From NCBI RefSeq assembly GCF_014199205.1, contig NZ_JACIJD010000011.1, positions 1-64,000 on the forward strand: a stretch of 64,000 bases of DNA, in the 5' to 3' direction. Each line of letters starts with the position of its first letter. The stretch's first letter is position 1. The stretch comes from Muricoccus pecuniae. GTDB lineage: Bacteria > Pseudomonadota > Alphaproteobacteria > Acetobacterales > Acetobacteraceae. Made by a program: the position numbers and the translations under genes. The notes beneath the pieces were generated by a model. The model searched no databases. It saw nothing but the letters and a program-made list of their open reading frames with translations, and was not told where the DNA came from. This document shows positions 34,723 to 51,136 of the stretch, piece by piece.

Positions 34723-36312
34723 TTGGATCTTCGCGAAGTTCACCCCGACGTCCCCCGGCCGGGCGACGTCGCCCCGCAACATGCGGGCGGGGCTTCCCCG
34801 CAGTGCGCGAGGGACGCTGCGGCGCCCTTGCCGCGCGCCGGGGTGGTCGATCTCGGCTCCAACTCCGTCCGCCTCGTCGTCTTCGAGGGGCGCTGCCGCA
34901 ACCCCGTGACCATCTTCAACGAGAAGGCGGTGCTCGGCCTCGGCCGCGGGCTGCAATCCACGGGGCGGCTGAACGCGGCCGCGGTGGAGGGCGCGCTGAC
35001 CATCATGGGGCGCTACATCGCCATCGCCCGCGCCATGGGCGCCGACCCGATCGAGGTGCTGGCGACGGCCGCCATGCGCGACGCCGCCAACGGCCCCGCC
35101 TTCGCCGAGGCGCTCCGCGCGCGCATGCCCGGCGTGCCGCTGCGCATCCTGACAGGGGAGCAGGAGGCGGCAATGTCGGCCGAGGGCGTGCTGCTCGGCG
35201 TGCCCGGCGCCGACGGCATCCTGGGCGATATCGGCGGCGGCAGCCTGGAGCTGGTGGACCTCGCCAATGGGCGGCCCCGCGATTCCGTCAGCCTGCCGCT
35301 CGGCGTCATCCGCCTGGCCGAGCGCGCGGGCGGCGATCCCGTCCGCGCCCGCGCCATCGCGGAGGAAACCCTGGCCGGCGTGCCCTGGCTCGACCGGGGG
35401 CAGGGGAGGGACCTCTACCTCGTCGGCGGCGCGTGGCGGGCGCTGGCGAAGATCCACATCACCCAGACCGGCTACCCCCTCTCGATCGTCCACCACTACG
35501 TGCTCCGGCGGGAGGAGGCGCGGGATCTCTGCGCCGCCGTCATCGCCGCCGGGGACCGCCCGAACCGCCTGCCCGGGGCGCCGGCCAAGCGGCTGGCCGA
35601 CATGCCTTATGCCGCAGTGGTGCTGCGGCGGCTGCTGCGGCGCACGGGCGCGCGGCGCGTGGTCTTCTCCGCCAACGGGCTGCGGGAGGGGTGGTACGCG
35701 CGCCTGCTGCCCGATGCCGTGCGGGAGCGGGACCCGCTGCTCGCGGCGGGCACCGACCTCGCCGAGCGCTTCGGGCGCGACCAGGCCATGCCGCGGGCCC
35801 TGGCGGACTGGACCGCGCCGCTCTTCCCGGATGAGCCGCCGGCCGATGCCGCGCTCCGCCGCGCCGCCTGCCAGCTCTCCGACACCGGCAGCCACGACCA
35901 CCCGGACTACCGCGCCGAGCAGGCCTTCCTGCGCGTGCTGCGCCAGCCCGGCGTGGGGCTGGACCACCACGCCCGCGCCTTCCTCGCGATGACGACGGCG
36001 CTGCGCTACGACGCCGGGCCCGCGGACCCCCTGCTGGAGCCCGCGCGCCGCCTGCTCGGCCCCACGGCGCAGCAGCGGGCGGAGCGCATCGGCGCGGCGC
36101 TGCGGCTGGCCTACACCCTCTCCGGCGGCACGCCGGCCCTGCTGGCGGGCACGGCGCTGATCCCGCGCGGCGGGCGCCTCGTGCTGCGGCTGGTCGAGGG
36201 CACCGGCGTCTTCGCCGGGGAGAGCGTGCAGCGGCGCGTGGACAACCTGGCCGCCGCCATGGGGCTGGAGGCCGCGGTGGAGGTCGCCCCGGGGCCCGTC
36301 ACCGCCGCCTAG
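34723..36312 (+). CDS. ppx: Ppx/GppA family exopolyphosphatase
   Basis: This is a 529-aa phosphatase of the ASKHA fold that degrades polyphosphate or pppGpp. GVVDLGSNSVRLVVFEG is the first phosphate loop, LATAAMRDAANG and GEQEAAMSAEGVLLG lie in the core, and GDIGGGSLELVDL is the second loop. A C-terminal HD-like helical region contains TGSHDHPDYRAEQAF. No ATG precedes the domain; TTG 34723 with AGGA upstream is taken, giving about 40 residues before the first strand. Pairing with ppk makes a make/break polyphosphate unit. Confidence 0.93.
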   Translation: MDLREVHPDVPRPGDVAPQHAGGASPQCARDAAAPLPRAGVVDLGSNSVRLVVFEGRCRNPVTIFNEKAVLGLGRGLQSTGRLNAAAVEGALTIMGRYIAIARAMGADPIEVLATAAMRDAANGPAFAEALRARMPGVPLRILTGEQEAAMSAEGVLLGVPGADGILGDIGGGSLELVDLANGRPRDSVSLPLGVIRLAERAGGDPVRARAIAEETLAGVPWLDRGQGRDLYLVGGAWRALAKIHITQTGYPLSIVHHYVLRREEARDLCAAVIAAGDRPNRLPGAPAKRLADMPYAAVVLRRLLRRTGARRVVFSANGLREGWYARLLPDAVRERDPLLAAGTDLAERFGRDQAMPRALADWTAPLFPDEPPADAALRRAACQLSDTGSHDHPDYRAEQAFLRVLRQPGVGLDHHARAFLAMTTALRYDAGPADPLLEPARRLLGPTAQQRAERIGAALRLAYTLSGGTPALLAGTALIPRGGRLVLRLVEGTGVFAGESVQRRVDNLAAAMGLEAAVEVAPGPVTAA

Positions 36313-36368
36313 GAACGGTGCGGCGGGGGCGGATCGGCTCAAAAAAGTTGCCCTAATCACAGGATGAT

Positions 36369-36388
36369 GCGGCCCGCATGCGGGCCGC
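36369..36388. terminator. Perfect 20-bp palindrome after ppx
   Basis: GCGGCCCGCA followed by TGCGGGCCGC forms a perfect inverted repeat 57 nt after the ppx stop. There is no U-tract, so termination activity is uncertain. The surrounding 173-nt gap (36313-36485) also has an AAAAAAG run (36341-36347) and should hold the promoter of the glucan operon; no clear -35/-10 was found. Confidence 0.4.
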
Positions 36389-36485
36389 GCCGCCTCACGC
36401 CTTGTTGCGCCGCGTCACGCTTGGCCCGGCGCGCGAGGGCTGCGATCCCCTGGCATCCAGATCGACGAAGCCGGAGCCGGGAACC

Positions 36486-39400
36486 ATGACCGCCGACCAC
36501 CGTTCCTCGCCGATGCGACCCTTGACCCTGTATCACCTCAACCCGCTCCTGCTCGGCCCGCTCGCGGGCTGGGGGGCGGAGCTGGAGCGGATCGCGGCGC
36601 TCGGCTTCCGCGCCGTCTGTATGCCGCCGCCCCTGGCGCCCGGCCGCTCGGGCGACCCGCTGCAAGTGGCCGATCACGACCGCCCGCACCCGGCGCTGGA
36701 GGCCGGGACGGACGGCACGGCCGCGATCGCCGCCATCGCCGAGGCCTGCCGCATGGCCGGGCTGGAGCTGTGGCTCGATCTCGCCCCGGGCTACGTGGCC
36801 GCCGAGGGCGCGCTGGCCGCCTCCCATCCCGAGTGGTTCGCCGGGGCGGGCGACGTGCTGCCCGATCCCCGCGGCGGCGTCGTGCCGCCCGGCCTTCTCC
36901 GGCTGAACCTCTCGGCCGAGGGGCCGCTCGCCTTTTGGGAAGCGCGGCTGCGGGACTGGATCGGGGCAGGCGCCTCGGGCTTCCGCGCGCTGCGCCCGGG
37001 CGAGGTGCCCGCCCCTGCCTGGGGACGCCTGATCGCTGCCGCACCGGGCGCGGACTTCATCGCCTGGAACCCCGGCATGCCCTGGGGCGAGGCGGCCGCG
37101 CTGCGCGGGGCGGGCTTCGGCTGGCTTACCTCATCGGTGGCTTGGTGGAACGGGCGCGATCCCTGGTTCATGGAGGAGCGCGCCGCGCTCGGCGCCCCGC
37201 TGATCGGCTTCCCCGAGGCTCCCTTCGGCCCGCGCGCCGCGATGGACGAGGGGGACGAGGCCGCGCGCGCCCGCGCCGCCGCCCTTTCCCTCCGCTTGGC
37301 CGCCACGCTCTGCGACGCGCTGCTCGTCCCGCAGGGCTTCGAGTACGGCGCCCGCCGCACCGCCGAGCCCGCGCAGGACCGGCCGGGCGACCTCGCCTGG
37401 GCGAGGGAGAACGCGCCCTACGACCTCTCGGCCGAGATCCGGGAGGCGAACGCGCTGGCCGCGCGCCTCGTGCCCCTGGCGGGCCCCACGGCCAGCGGTG
37501 AGATACGCCCGCTGACCGGCCCCGGCGCGCCGGTGCTGGCCGTGCTGCGCGCCGCCGCCGACCCCCGCGTGGCGGAGGCCGCGACGCTGGTGATCGCCAA
37601 TCCCGACCGCCGGGCCTCGGCGAGCCTCGCGCCCGAGACGGTGCTGCCCGGCATCGGCGGCGGCCCGAACCTTTTCATCGGCGCTGATGGCCAGGAGACC
37701 GTGACCCCCGGCGTGCCGCTGCTCCTCTCCCCCGGCGAGGTGCGGGTGCTGGAGGCCGGCGCCCCCAACCCCGTGATCCGGCCGGATGCCGCGCGCATGC
37801 CGCCGGAGCAGGGCGTGCTGATCCCGCGCATCGGCATCGAGAACGTCACGCCGCTGGTGGAGGGCGGGCGCTTCCCGGCGAAGCGGATCGTGGGCGAGGT
37901 GGTGACGGTGGAGGCCGACATCGTGGCCGACACCCACGCCACCTTCGGCGTCGCGCTGCTCTGGCGCCCGATCGACGAGAAGGCCTGGCGCGAGGTGCGG
38001 ATGACCCCGCTCGGCAACGACCGCTGGACCGCGAGCTTCCCGCTGGAGCGCATGGGCCGCCATGTCTTCGCCGTCGAGGCTTGGCTCGATGTCTTCGCCG
38101 GCTACCGCGACGAGCTCTCGAAGAAGCACGCGGCCGGTGTGCCGGTGACGCTGGAGCTGGAGGAAGGGCGCCGCCACGTCGTGGCCGCCGCCGCGCGTCC
38201 CGGCAATGCGCGCCGCGGGCTGCTCGCCCTGGCGAAGTCGCTGGAGAACGCGCCCGAAGCCGAGCGGCTGACCGCCCTGCTGGCGCCCGAGACGGCGCGG
38301 CTGATGGCGATCGCGGACAACCGCCCGCACCGGATGCGCCAGAACCCGCCCGGCAAGATCGAGGCCGAGCGCATCGCGGCGCGCTTCGCGAGCTGGTACG
38401 AGATCTTCCCGCGCAGCCAGTCCGGCGACGAGAACCGCCACGGCACGCTGGACGACGTCATCCGCCAGTTGCCGCGCGTGAGGGCGATGGGCTTCGACGT
38501 GCTCTACTTCCCGCCCATCCACCCGATCGGGCGCAAGAACCGCAAGGGCCGCAACAACACCCTCACCCCCGGGCCGGACGACGTGGGCAGCCCCTACGCC
38601 ATCGGATCGGAGGAGGGCGGGCACGACGCGCTGCACCCCGCGCTCGGCACCATCGAGGACTTCCACCGCCTGCGCGACGCCGCCCACGCGCACGGGCTGG
38701 AGCTGGCGCTGGACTTCGCCATCCAGTGCTCTCCCGACCATCCCTGGCTGCGCGAGCACCCGGAGTGGTTCGACTGGCGCCCTGACGGCACGATCAAGTA
38801 TGCGGAGAACCCGCCGAAGAAGTACGAGGACATCGTCAACGTCGACTTCTACGCGGCCGGCGCGAAGCCCTCGCTCTGGGTGGCGCTGTACGATTCGGTG
38901 AAGTTCTGGGTGGAGCAGGGGGTGAAGACCTTCCGCGTAGACAACCCGCACACCAAGCCGCTGCCCTTCTGGGAGTGGATGATCGGGGAGATCCGCGCGA
39001 CCAACCCGGAGGTGCTGTTCCTCTCCGAGGCCTTCACGCGGCCGAAGGTGATGTACCGGCTGGCCAAGAGCGGCTTCAGCCAGTCCTACACCTACTTCAC
39101 CTGGCGCGAGACGAAGGCCGATATGGCGGAGTACCTGACGGAGCTCTCCACCACCGCGCCGCGCGACTTCTTCCGCCCGCATTTCTTCGTCAACACGCCC
39201 GACATCAACCCGCGCCACCTCCAGACCGGCGGCCGGCCGATGCACCTGACGCGCGCGGCGCTGGCCGCCACGCTCTCGGGTCTCTGGGGCGTGTACCAGG
39301 GCTTCGAGCTCTGCGAGGCGACGCCGCTGCCGGGCAAGGAGGAGTATCTCGACAGCGAGAAGTACCAGATCCGCGTCTGGCCCGATCGCCGCCCCGGCGA

Positions 39401-39758
39401 CATCGTGGACGAGGTGACGCGGCTGAACGCCATCCGCCGCGCCAACCCGGCGCTGCAGACGCATCTCGGCGTCACCTTCCTGCCGGCCTGGAACGACAAC
39501 ATCCTCTACTATGAGAAGGCGACGGAGGACCGCTCCAACGTGATCCTCGTTGCCGTCAGCATGGACCCATCCACTGTGCAGGAGGCGGGCTTCGAGCTGC
39601 CGCTCTGGCGCTGGGGCCAGCCCGACCATGCCGGGTTGGAGGCCGAGGACCTGATGCGCGGCCAGCGCTTCGCCTGGCACGGCAAGACGCAGCACATGCG
39701 CCTCGATCCCGCCGACCTTCCCTTCGCCATCTGGCGCGTGCGCCCCCTCGGCGCCTGA
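36486..39758 (+). CDS. glgE: Maltose-1-phosphate maltosyltransferase with extra GH13-like N-terminal domain
   Basis: This 1090-aa enzyme adds maltosyl units from maltose 1-phosphate to alpha-1,4-glucan. The GlgE part covers residues ~450-1090: a DUF3416 N-domain ([19 protein letters not shown]), [31 protein letters not shown], nucleophile Asp819 in [10 protein letters not shown] and acid/base Glu848 in [10 protein letters not shown]. Typical GlgE proteins are near 660 residues. The extra first ~430 residues look like another GH13 barrel ([32 protein letters not shown]) whose catalytic positions are lost: GFRALR at 165-170, FIAWNPG at 191, FPEAPFG at 242. ATG 36486 is chosen over 36378, whose added residues are basic and GC-driven. 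It is the first gene of the operon. Confidence 0.93.
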   Translation: MTADHRSSPMRPLTLYHLNPLLLGPLAGWGAELERIAALGFRAVCMPPPLAPGRSGDPLQVADHDRPHPALEAGTDGTAAIAAIAEACRMAGLELWLDLAPGYVAAEGALAASHPEWFAGAGDVLPDPRGGVVPPGLLRLNLSAEGPLAFWEARLRDWIGAGASGFRALRPGEVPAPAWGRLIAAAPGADFIAWNPGMPWGEAAALRGAGFGWLTSSVAWWNGRDPWFMEERAALGAPLIGFPEAPFGPRAAMDEGDEAARARAAALSLRLAATLCDALLVPQGFEYGARRTAEPAQDRPGDLAWARENAPYDLSAEIREANALAARLVPLAGPTASGEIRPLTGPGAPVLAVLRAAADPRVAEAATLVIANPDRRASASLAPETVLPGIGGGPNLFIGADGQETVTPGVPLLLSPGEVRVLEAGAPNPVIRPDAARMPPEQGVLIPRIGIENVTPLVEGGRFPAKRIVGEVVTVEADIVADTHATFGVALLWRPIDEKAWREVRMTPLGNDRWTASFPLERMGRHVFAVEAWLDVFAGYRDELSKKHAAGVPVTLELEEGRRHVVAAAARPGNARRGLLALAKSLENAPEAERLTALLAPETARLMAIADNRPHRMRQNPPGKIEAERIAARFASWYEIFPRSQSGDENRHGTLDDVIRQLPRVRAMGFDVLYFPPIHPIGRKNRKGRNNTLTPGPDDVGSPYAIGSEEGGHDALHPALGTIEDFHRLRDAAHAHGLELALDFAIQCSPDHPWLREHPEWFDWRPDGTIKYAENPPKKYEDIVNVDFYAAGAKPSLWVALYDSVKFWVEQGVKTFRVDNPHTKPLPFWEWMIGEIRATNPEVLFLSEAFTRPKVMYRLAKSGFSQSYTYFTWRETKADMAEYLTELSTTAPRDFFRPHFFVNTPDINPRHLQTGGRPMHLTRAALAATLSGLWGVYQGFELCEATPLPGKEEYLDSEKYQIRVWPDRRPGDIVDEVTRLNAIRRANPALQTHLGVTFLPAWNDNILYYEKATEDRSNVILVAVSMDPSTVQEAGFELPLWRWGQPDHAGLEAEDLMRGQRFAWHGKTQHMRLDPADLPFAIWRVRPLGA

Positions 39759-39769
39759 ACGAGAAAACC

Positions 39770-43038
<3,269 letters not shown>

Positions 43039-43042
<4 letters not shown>

Positions 43043-45195
43043 GCGACGCCCCGATGGAAGCGATCCAGGCGATCGTGGAGGGGCGCCACGGCGACCCCTT
43101 CGCCGTCCTCGGCGCGCATGGCGGGCGGGTGCGGAGCTTCCAGCCCGGCGCGCTCTCGGTGGAGGCGGTGCCCGCCGGCGGGGCGCCCGTCGCGCTGGGG
43201 CAGGTGCACGACATCGGGATGTTCGAGGGCGAGGTGCCGGCCGGCCCCTACACCCTCCGCATCACCTGGCCCGGCGGCGTGCAGGAGACGGAGGACCCCT
43301 ACGCCTTCGGCCCGCTGCTCGGCGACATGGACATCTACCTCTTCAGCGAGGGGCGGCACCACGAGATGGGCCGCGTCTTCGGCGCGCGCGCGATGACGGT
43401 GGAGGGCGTGCCCGGCGTGCGCTTCGCCGTCTGGGCGCCGAACGCGCGCCGCGTCTCCGTGGTGGGCGAGTTCAACAACTGGGACGGCCGCCGCCACCCG
43501 ATGCGGCTGCGCGGCGGCGCGGGGGTGTGGGAGATCTTCGTCCCGCGCCTCGCCCCCGGGGCGCGCTACAAGTACGAGATCCTCGGCGCGCATGGCGGCG
43601 TGCTGCCGCTGAAGGCCGATCCGGTCGCGGCGCAGTCGGAGCTGGCGCCGGGCACTTCCTCGATCGTGACGAAGCCCGTGTCGCATCCCTGGAACGATGC
43701 GGCCTGGATGGACCGCCGGGCCGGGCTGCAGGCGCCGGATGCCCCCATCTCCATCTACGAGGTCCATCCCTCCTCCTGGTGGCGGGCCGAGAACGGCGAG
43801 GCGCCGGACTGGGACGGGCTGGCCGCGCGCCTCATCCCCTATGTCCGCGGCATGGGCTTCACCCATGTCGAGCTGCTGCCGATCATGGAGCACCCCTTCG
43901 GCGGCTCCTGGGGCTACCAGCCGCTCGGCCTCTTCGCCCCGACCGCGCGCTTCGGCACGCCAGAGGGCTTCTCGCGCTTCGTGGACCACTGCCACGAGGC
44001 CGGGATCGGCGTGATCCTGGACTGGGTGCCCGCCCACTTCCCCTCCGACCCGCACGGGCTCGGCCAGTTCGACGGCACGGCGCTCTACGAGCACGCGGAT
44101 CCGCGGGAGGGATTCCACCGGGACTGGAACACGCTCATCTACAACTTCGGCCGGAACGAGGTGCGAGGCTTCCTCATCGCCTCCGCGCTGCACTGGCTGG
44201 AGCACTACCACGTCGATGGCCTCCGCGTGGATGCCGTGGCCTCCATGCTCTACCGCGACTACTCCCGCAACGCGGGCGAGTGGGTTCCCAACATCCATGG
44301 CGGGCGCGAGAACCTGGAGGCCGTCGCCTTCATCAAGGAGCTGAACGAGGTCGTGCGCGCGCGCTGCCCCGGCGCGATCATGGTGGCGGAGGAGAGCACC
44401 GCCTGGCCCGGCGTCTCCGCCTCCGTGTCGGAGGGTGGCCTGGGCTTCCACTACAAGTGGAACATGGGCTGGATGCACGACACCCTGCACTACATGCAGG
44501 AGGACCCGGTGAACCGGCGCTGGCACCACGGCCAGATGACCTTTGGCCTCGTCTACGCCTTCTCCGAGAAGTTCATGCTGCCGCTCTCCCATGACGAGGT
44601 GGTGCACGGGAAGGGCTCGCTGCTGCGGAAGATGCCGGGGGACGACTGGCAGAAGCGCGCGAACCTGCGCGCCTATCTCTCCTTCATGTGGACGCATCCC
44701 GGCAAGAAGCTGCTCTTCATGGGCGGCGAGATCGCGCAGCCGACGGAGTGGAACCACGACACCCAGATCCCCTGGCACCTGCTGGACGATCCCCGCCACC
44801 GCGGCGTGCAGGAGTTGGTGCGGGACCTGAACCGCGCCTATCGCGCGCATCCCGCCCTGCACCAGCGGGACGCCGATCCCGCCGGCTTCGCCTGGGTCGT
44901 CGGGGACGATGCGGGCAACAGCGTCCTCGCCTTCCTCCGCTACGCCGAGGGCGCCGCGCCGGCGCTGGTGGTGTGCAATCTCACCCCCGTCCCGCGGGAG
45001 GGATACCGGATCGGCGTGCCCTCCGCCGGCTGGTGGCGGGAGATCCTGAACAGCGACGCGGCCTCCTATGGCGGTTCGGGCCTCGGCAACGCGGGCGGTG
45101 CGGAAGCGCGGGAGGAGGCGTCGCACGGGCAGCCGGCCTCGCTCACCCTCACCCTGCCGCCGCTGGCCACCCTCATCCTCTCGCCGCAAGGATAG
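43039..45195 (+). CDS. glgB: 1,4-alpha-glucan branching enzyme
   Basis: This 718-aa GH13 enzyme makes the alpha-1,6 branches of glycogen. Two N-terminal carbohydrate-binding/Ig-like modules ([33 protein letters not shown] with [10 protein letters not shown]) precede the barrel. [18 protein letters not shown] is the branching-enzyme signature. The nucleophile is Asp398 in [17 protein letters not shown] and the acid/base Glu451 in [25 protein letters not shown] is the seventh-strand motif. A short Gly/Ala-rich insert lies near the C-terminus. It starts with an ATGA overlap on treS. Confidence 0.97.
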
Positions 45196-45203
45196 GGGAG
45201 GGG

Positions 45204-47315
<2,112 letters not shown>

Positions 47316-47325
47316 GGATCCGCGC

Positions 47326-49083
47326 ATGACCACGCTGTGGGGACCGTTGCTGCACGCCGATGGGGCGCGTTTCCGTCTCTGGGCACCGTCCAGCGATGCC
47401 GTTTCGCTGGAGGTGGAGGAGATGGACCCCATCCCCATGAGGGCCACCGGGGATGGCTGGTACGAGGCCGACGCCCCCGCCCGCGCCGGCGCCCGCTACC
47501 GTTTCCGCACCTCGCCCGACCTGCTGGTGCCCGACCCCGCCGCGCGCGCGCAGGCCGAGGATGTCCACGGCGCCTCCGTGCTGGTGGATGACAGCGCGTA
47601 TCGGTGGCGCAACGCGGGATGGCGCGGGCGGCCCTGGCACGAGACGGTGCTCTACGAGCTGCATGCCGGCACCTGCGGCGGCTACAACGGCATCCGCGCG
47701 ATGCTGCCGCGGCTGCGCGACCTCGGCGTGACGGCGGTGGAATTGATGCCGATCGCCGCTTTCCCCGGTGGGCGGAACTGGGGCTATGACGGGGTGCAGC
47801 CCTTCACCCCCGATCCGAGCTACGGCACCCCCGACGAGCTGAAGGCGATGGTGGACGAGGCGCACGGCCTCGGTCTCTCCGTCTTCCTCGACTGCGTCTT
47901 CAACCATTTCGGGCCGGACGGCGCCTATCTGCACGCCTATGCCAAGCCCTTCTTCGACGAGGGCATCCACACGCCCTGGGGCGCGGCCATCGACTTCACG
48001 CAGCCCGCGGTGCGCGCCTATTTCGAGGAATGCGCGCTCATGTGGCTGCGCGACTATCGCATCGACGGGCTGCGCCTGGACGCCGTCCACGCCATCGCCG
48101 ACCAGCCCTGGCTCGACGTGCTGGCGCGGCGCATCCGCGCCGAGATCACGGGGCGGGAGGTGCACCTCGTGCTGGAGAACGAGGGCAACACGGCGTCCAA
48201 GCTCACTCCCGGCCTCTACGACGCGCAGTGGAACGACGACGGCCACAACACGCTCCATCCCCTGCTGACCGGCGAGCGCGAGGGCTATTACGAGGACTTC
48301 GCCGATGACGGCGCGAGAAAGCTCGCCCGCGTGCTGGCCGAGGGCTTCCTCTTCCAGGGGGAGGAGATGCCACATCTCCACCGCCCCCGCGGTGAGCCCT
48401 CGGGGCATCTGCCGCCCACCGCCTTCGTGCTCTTCCTGCAGAACCACGACCAGGTCGGCAACCGCGCGATGGGCGAGCGGCTGGACGCGCTGGCCCCGCC
48501 CGAGGCGATGCGCGCCGCCAACGCCCTGTTGCTGCTCTGCCCGCAGATCCCGATGCTGTTCATGGGCGAGGAATGGGGCGCCACCTCTCCCTTCCTCTTC
48601 TTCACGGGCTTCGGCGATCCCGATCTGGCCAAGGCCGTGCGCGAGGGGCGGCGCAAGGAGTTCGCCCACTTCAAGGCCTTCCAGGACGAGGAGGCCCGCG
48701 AGCGCATCCCCGATCCGAACGACCCCGCGACCTTCGAGATGTCGCGTCCCGACCCGGAAGAGGCGAAGCGCCCGCCGCACGACGCCATCCTCGCCCATCA
48801 CAAGGCCCTGCTGGCGCTGCGCCACGCCGAGATCGTCCCGCGCCTGCGCGGCGCCATGGCGGCGGGCGCGGAGGTGGCGGGGGAACGCGCCGTGCTCGCC
48901 CGCTGGCGCATGGGCGACGGCGCGGTGCTGACCATCGCGACGAATCTCGGTGCCGCACCAGCACAGGTGAAGGCGGAGGGCGCGCGATTGCTGTTCGAGA
49001 GCGCCCCCGGCGCCGCCGCCTCCCTCGCGGCGGGGACGCTGCCCGCCCACACCACCATCGCCCTGCTGGACCCTTCTGCATGA
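47326..49083 (+). CDS. treZ: Malto-oligosyltrehalose trehalohydrolase
   Basis: This 585-aa GH13 enzyme releases free trehalose from maltooligosyl-trehalose, the product of TreY. An N-terminal beta domain (ADGARFRLWAPSSDAVSLEV) precedes the barrel. Motifs: VLYELHAGTCGGYNG, VELMPIAAFPGGRNWGYDG, nucleophile Asp252 in DGLRLDAVHAI, Glu284 in LVLENEGNTASKL and FLQNHDQVGNRAMG. It lies 10 nt after glgX and overlaps malQ by ATGA. Separation from treY by malQ is a less usual order, as the two are often adjacent. Confidence 0.96.
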   Translation: MTTLWGPLLHADGARFRLWAPSSDAVSLEVEEMDPIPMRATGDGWYEADAPARAGARYRFRTSPDLLVPDPAARAQAEDVHGASVLVDDSAYRWRNAGWRGRPWHETVLYELHAGTCGGYNGIRAMLPRLRDLGVTAVELMPIAAFPGGRNWGYDGVQPFTPDPSYGTPDELKAMVDEAHGLGLSVFLDCVFNHFGPDGAYLHAYAKPFFDEGIHTPWGAAIDFTQPAVRAYFEECALMWLRDYRIDGLRLDAVHAIADQPWLDVLARRIRAEITGREVHLVLENEGNTASKLTPGLYDAQWNDDGHNTLHPLLTGEREGYYEDFADDGARKLARVLAEGFLFQGEEMPHLHRPRGEPSGHLPPTAFVLFLQNHDQVGNRAMGERLDALAPPEAMRAANALLLLCPQIPMLFMGEEWGATSPFLFFTGFGDPDLAKAVREGRRKEFAHFKAFQDEEARERIPDPNDPATFEMSRPDPEEAKRPPHDAILAHHKALLALRHAEIVPRLRGAMAAGAEVAGERAVLARWRMGDGAVLTIATNLGAAPAQVKAEGARLLFESAPGAAASLAAGTLPAHTTIALLDPSA

Positions 49084-51125
49084 GTGACCAGGATCTTCAT
49101 GATCTCGCCCAGGCCGCCGGCATCGCGGCCGAGTGGCGGGACGTGCACAACAAGGACCACGAGGTCGGCCCGGAGGCGATGCGCGCCATCCTCGCGGCGC
49201 TGGACCTTCCCGCCGGTAGCGAGGCGGAGATCCGGGCGAGCCGCGAGCGGCTGCGCGAGGAGGGCAGGGGCCTGCCGCCGCTCTGCACGGCGATCCAGAA
49301 CCGCCCCGTCCTGCTCGGCCTGCCCGGGGAGCCGGAGTTCCGCCTGCGGCTGGAGAGCGGCGAGGCCTGGGAGGGCCGCGCCTGGCAGGCGGACGGGCTA
49401 CTGAACCTGCCGCCCGTGAACGAGGCCGGCTACCACGAGCTGGAGATCGGCGGGCAGAGGACGGTGCTGGCCGTCTGCCCCCAGCGCTGCCACGGCATCG
49501 CGTCGGGCACGCGGCCCTGGGGTGTGGCCGCGCAGCTCTACTCCCCGCGCCGCAAGGGCGATGGCGGGATCGGGGACTTCACGGGGCTGGAGCAGCTCGC
49601 CGTCTCCGCGGCCCGGCGCGGGGCGGACGCGCTGGCCATCTCGCCCGTCCACGCACAGTTCTCGGCCGATCCCGAGCGCTTCTCGCCCTACGCGCCCTCT
49701 TCGCGCCTCTTCCTCAACGTGCTGCACGCCGACCCCGCGGCCCTCGGTCCCGACGCGCTGCGAAAGGCCCTGTCCGAGACGGGGCTGGCGGACGAGTTCG
49801 CGCGGCTGGAGGCGCTGGACCTCGTGGACTGGCCCGCCGCCGCGCGGCTGCGGCTCCGCGTCTTCCGCGCGATCTTCGACCGCTTCGGCGGCGACCGCGC
49901 CTTCGACGCCTTCCGCAGGGAGGGCGGGGAGGCGCTGGAGAGCCATGCGCGCTTCGAGGCGCTGCACGCCCATCTCTACGGCCGCGATCCCGCCCTCTGG
50001 CACTGGAAGAGCTGGCCGGCGGAGCATCGCAGCCCCGAGGCGCCGGGGGTGGCCGAGTTCGCGCGGGCGCACGCGAAGGAGGTGTCCTTCCACGCCTTCC
50101 TGCAATGGATCGCCGATCGCGGTCTCGGCGCGGCGCAGGCGGCCTTCAAGGGCGCGGGCGCGGGGATCGGGCTGATCGCGGATCTCGCGGTCGGCACGGA
50201 TGGCGGCGGCAGCCACGGCTGGTCGCGCCAGGGGCAGATCCTCTCGGGCGTCGGCGTCGGTGCGCCGCCCGACATCTTCTCGCCCCTCGGCCAGTCCTGG
50301 GGCATCGCCGCCTTCTCCCCGCGCGGGCTGCGCGAGGGCGGCTACGCGGCCTTCCTGGAGATGCTGCGCGCGGCCATGCGCCACGCGGGCGGCGTGCGGA
50401 TCGACCACGCCATGGGCCTGGCCCGCCTCTGGCTCGTGCCGGAGGGCGCCAGCGCGGCGGACGGGGCCTATCTCCACTTCCCCGTTATGGACATGCTGCG
50501 CCTCGTCGCCCTGGAATCGCGGCGGCACGAGGCGATCGTGGTGGGCGAGGACCTCGGCACCCTGCCCGAGGGCTTCCGCGAGCGGCTGGACGAGACGGGG
50601 GTGATGGGTCTGCGCGTGCTCTACTTCGAGCAGGGTCAGGACCACCGCTTCACCCCGCCGGCTCAGTGGTCCCCGGGCGCCGTCGCCGTCACCACCACCC
50701 ACGACCTGCCGACCGTCGCCGGCTGGTGGCGGGGGCGCGACATCGACTGGCGCGTGAATCTCGGCCTGCTCGGCGAGGGCAATGACGGCGGCGAGCAGCG
50801 CACCGAGCGCCTGCTCGACCGCGCCCGGCTCTGGGAGGCCATGCGGGAGAGCGGCGTGGCCGAGGGCGACATGCCGGACGAGGACGAGGGCGGGCGGGTC
50901 GCGACCGCCGCCGCCCGCCACGTCGCCTCGGCGGCCTGCGCCCTCGCCCTCCTGCCCCTGGAGGACGCGCTGGCGCTGGAGGAGGCGCCGAACCTGCCCG
51001 GCACCACCGAGGGCCACCCGAACTGGCGCCGCCGCCTGCCGGGCCAGGCCTCGACGATGCTCGACGAGCCCGAAACCGCCGCCCGCCTGGACGCTTTCGC
51101 CCAGGCACGTAGCCCGAAGAGCTGA
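49080..51125 (+). CDS. malQ: 4-alpha-glucanotransferase
   Basis: This 681-aa GH77 amylomaltase transfers glucan segments between chains. A helical N-terminal region (about residues 1-60, LAQAAGIAAEWRDVHNKDHEV) is followed by a beta domain and the GH77 barrel: GVAAQLYSPRRKGDGGIGDF, ALAISPVHAQFSADPERFSPY (in part), nucleophile Asp in RIDHAMGLARLW, Glu in VVGEDLGTLPEGFRERL and TTHDLPTVAGWWRGRDI. Together with GlgX it provides chains of suitable length for TreY. Confidence 0.96.
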   Translation: MSDQDLHDLAQAAGIAAEWRDVHNKDHEVGPEAMRAILAALDLPAGSEAEIRASRERLREEGRGLPPLCTAIQNRPVLLGLPGEPEFRLRLESGEAWEGRAWQADGLLNLPPVNEAGYHELEIGGQRTVLAVCPQRCHGIASGTRPWGVAAQLYSPRRKGDGGIGDFTGLEQLAVSAARRGADALAISPVHAQFSADPERFSPYAPSSRLFLNVLHADPAALGPDALRKALSETGLADEFARLEALDLVDWPAAARLRLRVFRAIFDRFGGDRAFDAFRREGGEALESHARFEALHAHLYGRDPALWHWKSWPAEHRSPEAPGVAEFARAHAKEVSFHAFLQWIADRGLGAAQAAFKGAGAGIGLIADLAVGTDGGGSHGWSRQGQILSGVGVGAPPDIFSPLGQSWGIAAFSPRGLREGGYAAFLEMLRAAMRHAGGVRIDHAMGLARLWLVPEGASAADGAYLHFPVMDMLRLVALESRRHEAIVVGEDLGTLPEGFRERLDETGVMGLRVLYFEQGQDHRFTPPAQWSPGAVAVTTTHDLPTVAGWWRGRDIDWRVNLGLLGEGNDGGEQRTERLLDRARLWEAMRESGVAEGDMPDEDEGGRVATAAARHVASAACALALLPLEDALALEEAPNLPGTTEGHPNWRRRLPGQASTMLDEPETAARLDAFAQARSPKS

Positions 51126-51136
51126 CTGGTCCCCCC

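Noticed and set aside
36312-36337. A GGAAC box just after ppx as a possible EcfG promoter for the glucan operon
   Set aside because: No CGTT follows at 16-19 nt spacing, and the box overlaps the ppx stop.
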